Assembly (NCBI RefSeq): GCF_033807575.1
Contig: NC_084705.1
Coordinates: 15,370,019 to 15,434,018 of the forward strand
DNA from: Cydia pomonella
Taxonomy: Eukaryota; Arthropoda; Insecta; Lepidoptera; Tortricidae
Reading direction: 5' to 3'
Length of the DNA stretch: 64,000 nucleotides
Shown: positions 27,126 to 41,200 of the stretch, in pieces
Layout: the number at the start of each line of letters is the position of its first letter
Numbering within the stretch: the stretch's first letter is position 1
Translations under genes and position numbers: made by a program
Notes under the pieces: generated by a model
The model's input: only the letters and a program-made list of their open reading frames with translations
The model's database searches: none
What the model was told of the DNA's origin: nothing

Positions 27126-27632
27126 CCATCAAGTGAGAAAAATCACGACATGTAACACACAAGAAGTAAAAAGACATAAAATAATATAGAGTGAACAAAT
27201 TTTATATATCAAGCATCGTAAACATATGTAACACTGTATCGGTCCGGTCCAACCATAATAATTAATATTCCGGTGTATTGTTCCCACGGCGCACGGAACA
27301 ATTAAAGTGATAATATTATTTGCCAACTGAAATATGATAACAAAAATATGTTTTTCTCGATTTGTTATTTTCAATGCAACAACAGCTGTACAAATTATAA
27401 TTCTTTTTGTAATATAGTGGAACCTTGATAGAACGAATCTGATGGGAAACGCCAAAAAGTTCGTGTTAATTGAGTTCTAGTCTTAAAGACGGTACAGACT
27501 TATAGAGGTTATTATAGGTTTTAATTCCGCCTTAAAGAGGTAGAGATAAAATTATGAAATAATCTTATTACAGAGGTAATTTTAAATTACCTAAATTACT
27601 AATTTAACATACTTACGCATAAAGTACAGTCT

Positions 27633-27919
27633 TAAGGATGATTCGCGTTACGCTAGACAGGGCCGGAGTCGGGCCGGAGCTTCCGGCGCTTCGTTTTCTA
27701 TGGAAAGCTGGTTCGTGATCACCGATCAGCCGTCACTGAAAATGACGCGTCGGACGCCTCGAAGCCTCGCCGGAAGAAAATAATAAAGGAAGACTCACGC
27801 CCGACCGAGCCAAGTTTTCTAAGGAAAGGACCACGTGATCACCGATCAGCCGTTATATAAAATGATGTGTCTGACGCTCCGGAGAGGCCCCGGCCCGGTC
27901 TAGCGTGAGTCATCCTTAA
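27633..27919. mobile_element. MITE with inverted ends and internal direct repeat
   Basis: taaggatgattcgcgttacg and agcgtgagtcatcctta are inverted ends. Inside, gtgatcaccgatcagccgt occurs twice in the same direction. Transposase is absent. Confidence 0.65.
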
Positions 27920-28020
27920 TCGTCCTATGGCGGTTATCACACTGCCGCCGCATTTCGTTGCGGTGCGGCGAATTCGCGTGCGGCGATATAATTACTGTTC
28001 CGACATTTACTTTCCTTTAC

Positions 28021-28262
28021 AGTCTCCTAGTCTTGTCGGTAGTGACCCTGCCTAAAAGCTGGAGGTTCCAGGTTCAATTCGAATTGTTCATTACGAATAT
28101 TCGTTCTTGAGTTATGGTTATCTATGTATCTAATTATATGTATACTTATATATATTAGTATGTTTATCGTCGCCTAGTGCCCATATTATAAACTTCGTTT
28201 GGTTTGGGGCTAGGTCGATTTGTGTAACATTGTCCCCAAATATTAACTATGTATTTATTTTG
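28021..28262 (+). mobile_element. diverged SINE, family of 8361 and 31745
   Basis: gtcggtagtgaccctgccta and ggttccaggttcaattc correspond to the A- and B-box regions, and the tail gtgtaacattgtccccaaat is degraded. Confidence 0.55.
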
Positions 28263-28484
28263 GTAGCGGTAGTTACCACCCTTTGCACTTATGTGTAGAC
28301 AATATACTCGTAGTTCATAATATCAAACACGTTAACTCAACATAACCTGCTTTTATTAAAATAATAAACTCATGCATTTGCATTGTATGCATGCGTTGTT
28401 TGCATAATGTATGTACAAATGTATAAAAGAGTCATAATAATAGATAATAAAGTAAAGTATTAAATAATTACACACTGATTCTTG

Positions 28485-29021
28485 TTATACAAATAATTTA
28501 TTAAATTGTTGAATCTCAATTTTATACGAACAACAATATAAAAGTCTAGTTATATTTTACATTGTCACTGTTTCCTTAAATAGAACATCTAACATCTTAA
28601 CAAATATTTACACAGGAAACTCTTTGGTCAAAAATATCATACACTCTATTTACCTACTGAGAGCAACAAATTAAAATAACCATCCACAGACCTTATCTCA
28701 TTCAATAACGTTTAATAAAGGTCCGTTAATTGTATTGATGATGGTGTGCAAATATGTAGATGCAAAAACAGAATCCACCATACCGCTGGTCTAAAGACGT
28801 TGACGCACCATTTAGGAAATGTAACAACAAAAACGCAACGCATAAAAGGGCCCACTGATTACCAGTTCGCCGAACGATATCGGCTTGTCAGTTACTCACA
28901 AAAGCTGTCAATCGCGAATAACTGACAGGCCTAAATCGTCCAGCGAACTGGTAATCAGTGGGCCCCTTAAGACTAGGCACTGCGTATACGTTGCGTCAAG
29001 TATGATGTGATCGATTCTTAA
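28485..29021 (-). other. TIL-A 3' UTR
   Basis: Minus-strand AATAAA at 28497-28502. The same region downstream of TIL-B (about 45500-46309) is recognisably homologous (caacaatttaataaattact-like end), which supports both 3' ends. The copy here holds a MITE at 28846-28968 that TIL-B lacks. Confidence 0.6.
28846..28968. mobile_element. palindromic MITE in the TIL-A 3' UTR
   Basis: aagggcccactgattaccag and ctggtaatcagtgggcccctt are inverted ends. The homologous place in TIL-B (about 46235-46250) reads straight through, giving an empty site. Confidence 0.75.
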
Positions 29022-29212
29022 CTAGTTCAAACATTGTTTGGTGCAGACTGTATTCTTTCTGAGGTAGCCAGGGTTGCATCGACACTGAGGCTTGCAGCAC
29101 TTGATAGCATTGGTGCAGTTAAACTTCGACCATATATTCTCGCAACCATCCGTAGGAGGACACGTAGGGGGGCATGGGTCTAGTGTTTCGTTAGAACCAC
29201 AGACGCGAGGTG
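29022..29212 (-). CDS. TIL-A domain 6 and stop
   Basis: Phase 1 entry; stop tag at 29022-29024. PPRVCGSNETLDPCPPTCPP, then CCKPQCRCNPGYLRKNTVCT and KQCLN. Compared with TIL-B 46310-46500 it lacks two codons and its stop is two codons later. Confidence 0.88.
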
Positions 29213-32200
29213 CTGCAATCAGAAAATAGAGGAAATTGGTTATTAGAATTCATAATCACAAAATTATAATAAATATACATAGAGTGTTTGGTAACTTGGT
29301 TCAAAACTTAAAAAAAAGGGGTGATTGTCATTTTAAACATTTTAGCCACATAATATTCTCGACGAAAGAAGGTATTTTTAGGGTTCCGTACCTCGAAAGG
29401 AAAAAACGGAAACCTTATAGGATCACTTTGTTGTCCGTCTGTCTGTCTGTCAAGACCATTTCTCTCAGGAACGCGTGGAGGTATCAAGCTGCAATTTATA
29501 TCAAATACTCAAGTCTACTGTTCCTTGGATCTGTGAAAAAATCTAACTTACAAGCCAACGCAATCAAAAGATACAGCCGTTTATGCCGCATTTTTCCGTA
29601 AATTTTCGACACTCGCAAGGGAATCAAAACTTAAAGGGTCCCGTGAATTCAGAATCTTGAAATTTGGTACGAAGCAACGTTTTATAGCACAGATAAAGGA
29701 AAAAAATGCTAAAACCGTAAAATTTTGTACGGAACCCGCGGTGCGCGAGTTCGACTCGCACTTGACCGGTTTTTTATTACTAAAGAAAAATATCCAGAAT
29801 TGGATCCTTATGGGTATTGGGTACCTTAAGTATCCGATGAGAATTTTCCTTACATCTAAATAATGCGTACGATTAATCACTTGATTAATGGTGCATTTTA
29901 GAGTTATGTTCGTAAGTTTTTTCTAGTTATAAGGCGAACGTTGTTTAATCAGGCTTCGAATCAACGAAATTACTAGGGAAAGGCCTCAAGATTGCTATTT
30001 ATATTTTTTGGCAATCGTATTAAAACTAAAAAGGACTACGGTTACTCTCTCTGACTCATAAACTCTGCTGACTGAACCGACTGCACCTTAAAACGAATGC
30101 ATACTTTCCGTCCCTACACCTAATGTGTAACATTAAAATATTACATTAGGTACAGCAACGCTGGGATTCGAAACATTTTTTTTGTCTTAATTCTACAGAT
30201 GTAGGATAGTCATCTCTTAAAATGTACAATAACCTCTATTATTACTTGTACTCCAAAAAGTTACTTCTTTACTTACGGCAGTGTTTAGGGTTGATGCAAA
30301 TGCCGTCCTCAGAGCGCACGAGGCCCTTGTTGCAGAAGCAATCCTCGACGCACTGTTTAGTGCAGGCAGTGCAATTGTCTCCTCTGTTCTGACAAGTCGG
30401 GGGACACGCGGTACCGCACTTCGAATAGGTTTCATTGTCATTGCAGCGAGGTGGCGCTGTTGAAAATATAATCATAAGTTATAGTTTTATCAAAATAAAA
30501 CATTCAAATGTTGGCTTGACAAAAAAAGTAAGACTGTTAAGAAGTTCTATTTTTATATAACTTGATACTTGATATTATTTTCATGATTTTCATTCATATT
30601 ATGTACTGCCTACTATACCAAAAATACTGCTGTTCCTACCCTAGTGTTAAGTAAATGTGGAGAATTTTTTTTGACAATTTTGAGAAAGCTTACTTAACTA
30701 TTTATTAATTCAGGACCGGTATTAGGAGATATAAATCACAACTATGTAGAATACAACGAGGAAATGCCGCCAGCATCCTTGGTACAATGCCTCAAGGGCC
30801 TATTTTAGATATAAGCTAGTTATAGTAATCATCTGTATATATCCATTATGTATATTGTTATTGTCAATAAATAGATTCAACCATGTAGAATACAAGGTTT
30901 ATTTCATGTGAAGCGAGTTATGATAGCATTTGATGATTTTTTTCCTTAGGCAAGTTATCGTGCCCGTAGCGCCAAGAACAAGAGAAGCCTTAAAAAGTGT
31001 TATGGCATACGCTGTCAAAGTGACATTTATGCTATACAATAAACAATGTTCTTACAGCACTGGCTGATGGGAACACAGGTGCCATTGTCGTGTCTCAGGT
31101 AACCTTCCTTGCAAACGCAGCCGGTCTCAATGCAGGCCGTGTGGCACATTCTACCGTCACTCCTGAGTCTGGTCTTGCAGGTCATGAGGCAGCTGTTGTA
31201 ACATTCAGACACCACTTCATTCAGCGGACATACTACATTTTTAGCTGAAAAAAGGGCATAATTACAAAATATTAATTCGACGAACAAAGATGTTGACCAT
31301 GCGCAAAGTGCGTGGTGGAAAAACTACAAGTGATGGCTGGCACCTTAAATGGAAACTATCATGGACAGGTTGTATCAATTTTTAATATCTTGGGGACAAC
31401 ATTAAAAAACTCAAAAATGCTCGTTTTTCCAGAGATAACACCTAGATTGTCTAGATTGTGTGTAGAAACCCCCATACAGCAAGTTTCATCGAAATCGTTA
31501 AAGCCGTTTCCGAGATCCCCAAAATTTATAAATATATATATTTACAAGAATTTCTCGTTTAAAGGTATAAGATAAGATATTATTGACCATACGTCAATTA
31601 TTAAATAAATTAAGATTAAGTAGCACTTTTTCGGACATAGGTGGCGGGGGTGGTCGGTTAGTAAGGTGATGGTTCATGGTAGGGTGATATAAATAAATTT
31701 TGTGTCATGTCACAAGGTAATTTATATGTTACATACATAATATCTTGACGACCGGTTTGGCCTAGTAGATAGTGACCCTGCCTACGAAGCTGATGGTCCC
31801 GGGTTCAAATCCTGGTAAGGGCATTTATTCGTGTGATGAGCATGGATATTTGTTCCTGAGTCATGGGTGTTTTCTATGTATTTAAGTATTTATAAATATT
31901 TATATATTATATATATCGTTGTCTAAGTACCCTCAACACAAGCCTTATTGAGCTTACTGTGGGACTTAGTCAATTTGTGTCATAATGTCCTATAATATTT
32001 ATATTTATTTATTTATATTTATATAAATAAGTATAGATTTTGTGACGTTCTAATTCAATAACAAATTTACAAATAATGCATTTATTACCTTTGAGTATTT
32101 GGATATCGATACTTACGGCATTTCTTCTTAGTAATGCACAATCCATCAGAGTTTCTGACGTAGCCATCATCGCAGAAGCAGGCGCTGGTTGGCTGACAGG

Positions 32201-35200
32201 GACCCATTATTGGTTCCAAGTGGTAGTTCTTGCAAGTCAGCTCGCACTTGAGTCTGTTTGTTTCATAATGTTCGTTGATGCCGCATACTGGTGGGGCTGG
32301 AAGAAATAAATCAAATAACTTGGTAGGTATCTAAATAAATAATAGTATTATTTTGTATCTACTATAAAGTTAGTTGGTGAAGATTTAGAAATCAGAATAC
32401 CTGCTCGCAGTTGTTTTCAAGCGCCTAACTTTCGTAAACACATTTTCACGAATGTTCTTTAGATCTTGACGACTAAATTTTTTTTTCGGTAAACTACGAT
32501 TTATGGAAAAGTATCGGAACTTACTTTGTACTTCAATATCAAATGTTACTCAAAAAATGTTTCTATTATTATTTTTTGCGCCACTTTACAGTACGGATAT
32601 CTACCGTCTCCAATTCTCCCTCAATTGCTCAAGGGTTTAACTATAAGAGATCCCTTAAAGGGATAAGTTCGCCTTTGTACCACTGATGAGTGTTTAGTTT
32701 TCATTTTTGTACAATATTTTTTTTTTACAACTAATACTACTAGATACTACGACTACTACTACTAAAAATGCATAACATTCTTTATTTCAGTTTTATAATA
32801 TAATATAAATTATTAAATTATTGTAACCTTCAGGCGTATTCGAATTTTTGTTATTCGATCTGTTTTCGATATGATGTGTCAAAAGTGACGTCTTTTGTTG
32901 AAAAAAATGCCACTTTAGACACTGACAGATCAGTATCATTTCGGAAACAGATAGAATACGCCTGCATAACGTTAATTCTGTCAAGATCAAGATGAGTAGT
33001 ATATGAAAATCAGGATCCTTACAGGTTGGGCATTGGTGGCTAGGTATACAGGGGTCGTTGGCCGTCCCGTTCCTCAAGTAATCGGAGATGCAGTCGCAGC
33101 CGGGCTCGCACTTCGGCGCGCCACGGCAATCGTAGTCAGTGTAGATGGAGGCACATGTTTGTGGGGGGCATATTATACTACACGGGTGGTATACCTCGTT
33201 AGCTTTGCATTTTATTGGTAGAGCTAAAAAAATCCAAATGTTAAATATATTCGCATAAGGTGTTATATATATATTTTTATGACAATGACAACAAAGAGGC
33301 AAACGAGTAGACGGATCACCTGATGGTAAGCGATTACCGCCGCCAATGGACACAGGTAACACCAGAGGCGTTGTAAGTGCGTTGCCGGAATTTAAGATGG
33401 GAGTACGCTCTTTTCTTCAAGGTTTGAAGGTCGTATCGGTCCGGAAATAGCGCAGGCGACAGTTCATTCCACAGTTTAGCTGTACAAGGCAGAAAGTTTT
33501 TGGAGAAACGCACAGTTGAGGACTGCCAACCATCTAAGTGGTGAAGATGGAAATGTTGTCGCGTAGGGTGATGGCGAAAGGAAGCGGCAGCGATTCATCC
33601 GAACTATTCCTCAGAGCACTCCCCGATGCCATAGAAAATGCAGAGCGAGGCCACATCTCATAACATTTATTGAGTGTTTAGGGTTTATCACGTCTCATGA
33701 ATCATCTACATGGTTAGGTACACGTATCATCTTAAAAAATATAATTTATATTAACTACTTAACAAATTAAATAAAAATCGAAAGTCAACGGACGCTATTT
33801 ACTACGTAGGTACCTAACACGTAGCTAATATAGTCTGAAAAGCTTAATATCTTGGAAATCATTTATTTATTTTCGATCCCCGGTTAATACGGTCATTTTC
33901 GTTGCATATTAGCTCCTTTAGCTCCTTGAAAGAATACCTCGACTTAAAATCAGCCTGTATATGATCAATATATTGTAACCACGGTTTGATGAGACATGCA
34001 CTGTATCCAAAGGAATATTCCACTAGTGGCTCTGTGAGTTGTAGACCTCAAAATTAAAAGTATTTACTTCGTTGAGTCATTATCCTTATATATTTTAAGT
34101 GCCATATACCCTACTGGTGCTGTCTTTTATGCCAATTAACGCCATTTTGATCTTTTGTTGAACAAACGATACGATAGAAAAATTCTATCTAACTAACGAA
34201 CCAACACTTCACGAGGATCAGTTGAGAAATAAGACCTGCAGAGAAGAACATCTGGATATATGAAAGTATTTTTGCCCAAGTTGAAACAGAGACCTTCGCT
34301 AACGCAGTAAATATTTAATTTAGTTATTTTGAGGATGACATTGACTTATTAGATACATAGTAATTATGTATTCTGAATAACTAGCTTTAAGATTGTTAAC
34401 TAAACAGTCTCTTGACGTGAAGCATGCATTTCATACACTTTTTATTTTTTTATTCTTTGACACTTGGAGAGACTTTACACCTCCAAATCTTATTAATGTC
34501 ATTATTATTGTGTATTATTATTTTTCTCAGACCGTGGGGACCTTATACATATCCAAACTTAATGTTTTAACCGTGGAGACTATACGTCTCTGTAATATTG
34601 TATAATATACTTGACTTGATACATACTAGTTATGTATTCTGTAGCATTAGTTTATGAGACTGCTAGCTTAACAGTCCAGATGCGATTTATTTATTTAGTA
34701 TAAATTTTATTTTGACACTTGGAGAGACTTTACACCTCCAAATCTTATTAGTATTAGTACTCTATACATTGGGGACCTTTTACATCTCCAAATTTTATTT
34801 ATTTTATTATTTATTTCAAGATTATTATAATGTAAGATTTACCCAGGTATTGGTTGTTGTATTTATAAATGTTGTTATGTTTTTTTCATGTCACTATATG
34901 ATGTTGCTAGTTATAAATGTTGTATTGACTTGTAAAAGAGCCCTTGAGGCCTACTTGCAGGATAAAATTTTGAATTTTTGAATATGCTTACCAACTTATA
35001 TATGTATAACCACCTCGATACCTCTGATGATTTGCTGAACCTACTTACATAATTTCAGACCTAAGAGTAAACATGTTATCCCAGAAAAATGCAAAAGTAA
35101 ATATGCCCAGGGAAAATATTTCTGAGTCAACAATCCCCTGGCAGAAATGTCAGGGCTTGGAGGCTACGATAAGTGGCTAAAGCTGTGTGTTTAGGACCAC

Positions 35201-38200
35201 AGTGACCTATTGTCATAAAGTGCTTATGAGGCTAGAAAATTGTGGGTCGGAATATATTTCGTTTCAAATGGCTTGGTTCTGTGTTCGATGCGACTTATTC
35301 GCTCGATTAATTACCCTGTTATATTTACTAACCTGATTCATATATTTATAGTTCGTGTTATCCACGAAAACGCGCAGATTTGTCAAATCTAACCTTTAAT
35401 AACATGGCATACGAGTGAAGACACGCGTCGTCGTGAATGACAAGATTTATATATGTGATGATATATATAACTTTTATACGGTTCTTTGCTTAGACTGTTT
35501 TCCTAGTATAATTTAGTTTATTTTTAATCATTTGTAAAGGTCTAGTAGAATCAAAACAAGCCAACTCTGCATGAGATTTTCAAGGACAAAGTGTGACCAT
35601 ATCATTATTAATGTCAAATTTATATGAAAATATGATACTTCTCTAACTTTGTTCTGTTCAAAGTCGCGTAGACGGGCTCTAATCACCGTTTTATGACATA
35701 GACGAATATTTTTCTAGCGAAATTGGTTATGTACTTACCTAAATAAAATTAACTATAATAAGTAAAGATTAAGTAGGGTTTAAAAGTGCAGGGACAAGTT
35801 ATGAATGAAATCATTCATAAATTGTCCATGCAAATTTGGACCTGATGGTACTTATACATATATTATGACATACAAATTGAACGCGTAAGATACAGGTATA
35901 CTGTATTGCTAGAGCAAGATCTCACAGCTGCTATACCTTACTTATTTTCTTATGAATAAAATGTATGGGATAATATATTTATTTAATTTATTTTCATTTA
36001 ATCATTTATTTCAAGCAACTTTTAGACTCATAAAGTGTTAGTGATGTACTTTTAATGTCTGCATACTTGCTATATTGGCGTGACGGTTACTATATGATAT
36101 TCAAGGAACTATTTACAAACTATTTTGTAAGTAGCCAGACCAATCGGAGGGGCCCAACCATCCCCCGGACACACATAAAGTTTCACACAGACACACATAT
36201 AAACTTTACGCAACTTTACGTAACGCATAACTGATAGCTATGCGTTACGCGTAACGCATAGCTGATATGTTTGAAGTCGGTGCCAAACCAAATAGTAACA
36301 ATACCAGTCACATTACAACTGTAGTAATGTCTATAAATCACATTACAACTGTAGTAATAGGTATTATAAACGTGGAATTAGTTCTGTCCGTCTCTTTGTT
36401 ATCTTTTCACGGCTAAACATCTGAATAGATTTAGGTAAAATGTGGTATGAAGGTAAAAAGTTTAAGTCCTAAAGACGGTCCTTGAATTGTTTTATATTTT
36501 GAAATGAAGTTCTCTGGGACTGGCAATAAGTCAGTCTCAATTCCACACTTGCGTGCTATGGACAGTTCGAAAATGAGTAAAAATAGCTTTTTAAAAATTA
36601 CGACGGCAAATAAACGCATTAGATTTATACTAATATACCGACAAACATGGTACGGACTGCGCTAAATTAAAAATTAAAATTCGTTTATTTCGAGTAACAT
36701 AATGACTCGTACATATTAATTTGGAACATTAGACTTAAACACTATACTACAAATACGAGTACACATGCATTAATACCTACAATAAAATTATACAAAGAAA
36801 ATTAAAGTTTTTAACTCATCAGTGGTTAACACATTGACAGTTATCTCAATGTGTTAACCACAGCGCTGCTGGGCGCATGGAGTCCACAGAAAAATGACAT
36901 GTACGGGCAAAACTTGTCCGCAATCATTGCCAGGACGCTGTTGGAGCTGGCGCGCACGCGTCGCACCAGAGATGTGGCTCGCAAGCGCATGGTAGCTTTA
37001 AAACACGCCACCTGCGCCTCCGCAAACATTCCTGATGCGCCGCAGTATCGCGGCAGCCCCATCAGTGCCCTGAACGCGTTATTATATTGTACTTGTAGGG
37101 CCCTATACGATCTCAAGGTGTACCTTCTCCATAGACTGCAAGTGTAGAATGTTGTGCAAAAAGCTCTGAATAAAGTCACCTTACTTTCTTTTGAGCATCG
37201 AGCAAATCTGCGTGCAATCATGTTAGCTCTGACCGATAAGGCCCTACGTTCCCGTTCTATATCAGCATCGTCCTTGAGGTCGGTAGTAACGATATGACCT
37301 AGATACTTGAACTGGTATACCCTTTGCAGGGCAACCGTGTTAAGTTTGATAGGTGGTATTACAGATGGTATTTTAGACTCGACCCCAAAAACCATATACT
37401 GACTTTTATTAACATTATACTTGAGTCCGTGCGTGTGTGCGTAATCCTCACATACTTTAAGCAACCTTCTGATGCCGCAGACTGACGCACTCAACAGCAC
37501 CATGTCGTCGGCATAGCTCACATTGTTCATATTAACCCCGTCTATGAGACAGCCCGCATGCATGCTGCTGAGCGCGACAATAAGCTCATTCATATATAGG
37601 TTGAAAAGCGATGGTGAGCTCAACCCCCCCTGCCTCACCCCACATTGCAACCTATACGTCTCAGACAATGTACCTGCCCATCTCACGTTGTTGATCTGGT
37701 TTCCATACCAATATCTAAATATACCTATCAAATCGGGCGCTAAGTTAATTCCCTCAAGTTTCTTCCAAAGTATATCGTAGGAATCCAGATCAAACGCTTT
37801 TGATAAATCTAGGTAACAGGCATAAACTGGCGTATTTCTATCAACATAATACGCTGCGGTATGCTTAAGGCACAGGATAGCACTTTCAGTTGACAGCCCG
37901 GGCCTAAACCCGAACTGGTTGTCATGCAATTAAAGGTTTTTATTCAACTGCGCATTAAGCACACCGTCCAGTACCTTTGCCATAACAGTAGCGAGCGATA
38001 TTGGTCTATAGTTATTTTTACTAGTTAGGTCTCCTGTCTTGTTTTTCGCCACTGGTATGACCAAGGTTTTTATTAAGTCGAGGGGCAGGTAAGAATGGGA
38101 TATGCACAGAGAATAAAACATTGCAAGTACACGCAGGATATGACGACCAGCAAACCGTAGATGCTCCACACTGAGACCATCGTGACCAGGCGACTTGCCA

Positions 38201-41200
38201 CCAGACATGGATTTAATGGCTTTGGCTATCTCTGAGACTGATATCCTTGTCGCCTGTCTATCCACAATCGCCCCAGCGCAGGCCTCCCTTTCCTGCGAAG
38301 GTGTTATGCTTGGTTTCACAATAAAGTGGTCTCTGAATATATTAGCAATAGTCTCATGATCCGTTGTCCCTTCAACGCTAAGAACCATTCGACCGTGTGT
38401 TCTTCGGTACCTACAGAAACTATGTTCATTGCTATCGTGTAAGACAATCCAGTTTATTGTACATACTTATATAGCCGCTTCCTTATCGAATCGCACCAAA
38501 ATCATGGTATGCTTCAAAATTTGGCTTGGCACCGACTTCAAACATATGCTTAAAAAGCTGGTAACGCATATGCTTAAAAAAGGATAATATTTTTGTTTTC
38601 CTTTTTGAAATCGGTTTACTTTTTTTGTAAAAAGTTTTATTATCTTATACCTTTAAACGAGCAATTCTTTATATATATATATTTCTGTGATCTCGGAAAC
38701 GGCTCTGACGATATCGCTGAAATTTGGTATATGGGGGTTTTTGGGGTATACAATCTATCTAGATTAGTCTTATGTTTGGGAAAACGCGTGTTTTCGAGTT
38801 TTCATGCGTTTTTCTTTCGACGCAGAATATGGTCGCTAATTTCGTATTGCTGGCTAGTGCCCGTCTGGTCCAGCTTGTTAAGACGCGGACTGCTAAACGA
38901 GTGTTACGGGTTCGAATCTCGCCCGGTGACTAACTTGTTTTTTTTATGTTCAAGTTTATATATTTTTTTTTAATTTTTATTGTTTTAGACAAGTTTAATT
39001 TAGTAAAAAAATGTAGTTAAGATTATCACCTATAGACCACCATATTACAATAAATAGTTATAACCGAGCAAAGCTCGGTCGCCCAGGTACTTATTGTTTT
39101 AATAATGGCCAATGTGTGATTTAATTATAAGTTTTATGAAATGTGATCAACCTGAACAAATCATATGTATAAAACATTGATGAAAGAACAACTATCTTAA
39201 ATCACCTTTCAATATTCAAATTCATTTGATTAGGACGTAAATTATTTGTCGCAAGCGAACTTACCGCGTACGTATCGGGTATTCCCGCCCGCGCGTATTC
39301 TATTCAGCTTAGGCAAAAAATGCTTTTGTAAGTCCGGATGTTCTCTTCTACAGGTCGCAATTTTCAACCGATTATAGTGAAGTTATGTGAGCAGGTTCGA
39401 TGATTAAATATATTTTTTTGTCGATTACGTTATTGGATTTTTTTTAATGGCGGAGCTTACAGTTTTAAGTTAATCTCACGACCCACAAAGCCACTAGTAT
39501 TTCATTTAGTTTCTAAGTGTGATAAATTCTGTAATGAGTTTGAGTTTGAAATTAACGGTATTATAACTATAAAATTTTCTTTTTTATACTTACGAGGACA
39601 CTGTTTTAAAGGTACACACTTCCCTCCTTTTTTGGATAGGATGAAGCCTTTTTTGCAGACACATTCATTTTTTATACAGATTTGTGAAATACAAGGTCTG
39701 GGATTAGGATCAGCACAAGTTGCCCGACATTGAGCTGCCTGCGCACACTCCACTCTCTCTGCATTTGGGTCACTACACTGGTTATTAGCTGAAATAATCT
39801 TTAATTGAAAATATGTAGGCCATACAGATATAAAAATATAATTAAACGGTTAAACCCGAAGAGAAGAAGAAATATTGTAGCGCGAATTGTAACTTCAATA
39901 TGTGTGTCTTATTTTATTTTAATAACTTTTTGTTAATACTGATTGCATTAACACCTCGAGATGCGAGGTAAGATCTTTTTAAAAGCTGGATCATGGCTGG
40001 ATGGATAATAACACAAAAAAGGATATTTTAAAACTTAGGATATAAGAAACGATAAAAACGTATGGATATCATTACTAATCACTGGTTATCTCTTTCAATA
40101 GCGTCATGTTAAAAGATTACTTTCTCTCTACCACGTGGATAACTTCGTGGTGCGTGCACCATAATTATTTTTTTATTTTACGGTAGAAGACTTGTTTTTT
40201 ACAAGTTATGTTTTTAATGGCGTCTCATTTCTTTTTGTAGATAGATCTACTTTTTTTCCTATTCGGTACCTTCTACTTCTTGAATTCCATTATATGTATT
40301 ATACATATACAGGTACACTGATTCATTTACTGCAAATGTAACTTTGTAATCCTATACATTTAAATGGGATTACAAAGTTATATATGCAGTTTGTGCAACT
40401 AGATAACTGTTTGGAATACTTAATTCACGGTTAGTTTCACTAGACTTAAATCGACCGGGATATAAACCGTGATTATCAAAAACAATATAACATGTTATCA
40501 CGGTTTATATCCCGGTCGATTTAAGTCTAGATAACTGTACCGAATTTTTTATGTTTTTTTTTAATATTTGAGTTTTTCCTTGATTTATACAATAAACACT
40601 TTGTATTCTAAATTTGAAGCTCCTGTGTCTGCTAGAGTTGCCTTAGAGTTTTGATGATCGGTCAGTCAGTGAGTGAGTGACAAAATTAAGAACTAACTAG
40701 TTATAATTCTTAAAATACTGGTTCAAATTGAATGAAATTTTAAATATACTACACAGTATATTTACTAACACACGTTTACTAAAAATTCAGGTTTCTAATT
40801 TTATCCACAATGAAGTTATAGGGGGGTCGAAAATAGCCTGAACTGCTTCAAGAAAAGGATGGTACGGCCGTGCCGCTTTTTTGCTCGAATTAGCGGGACA
40901 CTACCGTGCCCCAAGATGATTCCAGTTTATTTCGTAAAGTTTTTTTTTAAACAGAATTATCATCTTTTGGATCAGCTGGATGCAAATCTGCCATAGGATT
41001 ACTGAAAAATAACAATACTAGAAGCATTGCTATTAGTAATATCTGATTATCCTCATATATATATAACCTCAAGGCCACTTCTCTCCTATATGGCAGCCAA
41101 AAATATCAATATGATAGAAATTAGACGATTTATACCATCTTAACCTACTTACTTATATTTATTAGTTTATCCTAACTTTGCATCATCATGTCTCATCATG

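Noticed and set aside
32076..32309. Plus-strand frame with hydrophobic segments, also at 52272-52559
   Set aside because: Antisense of homologous TIL exons; the repeat of the frame reflects gene duplication.
37523..37780. Plus-strand frame within the RT region
   Set aside because: Antisense shadow of the reverse transcriptase.
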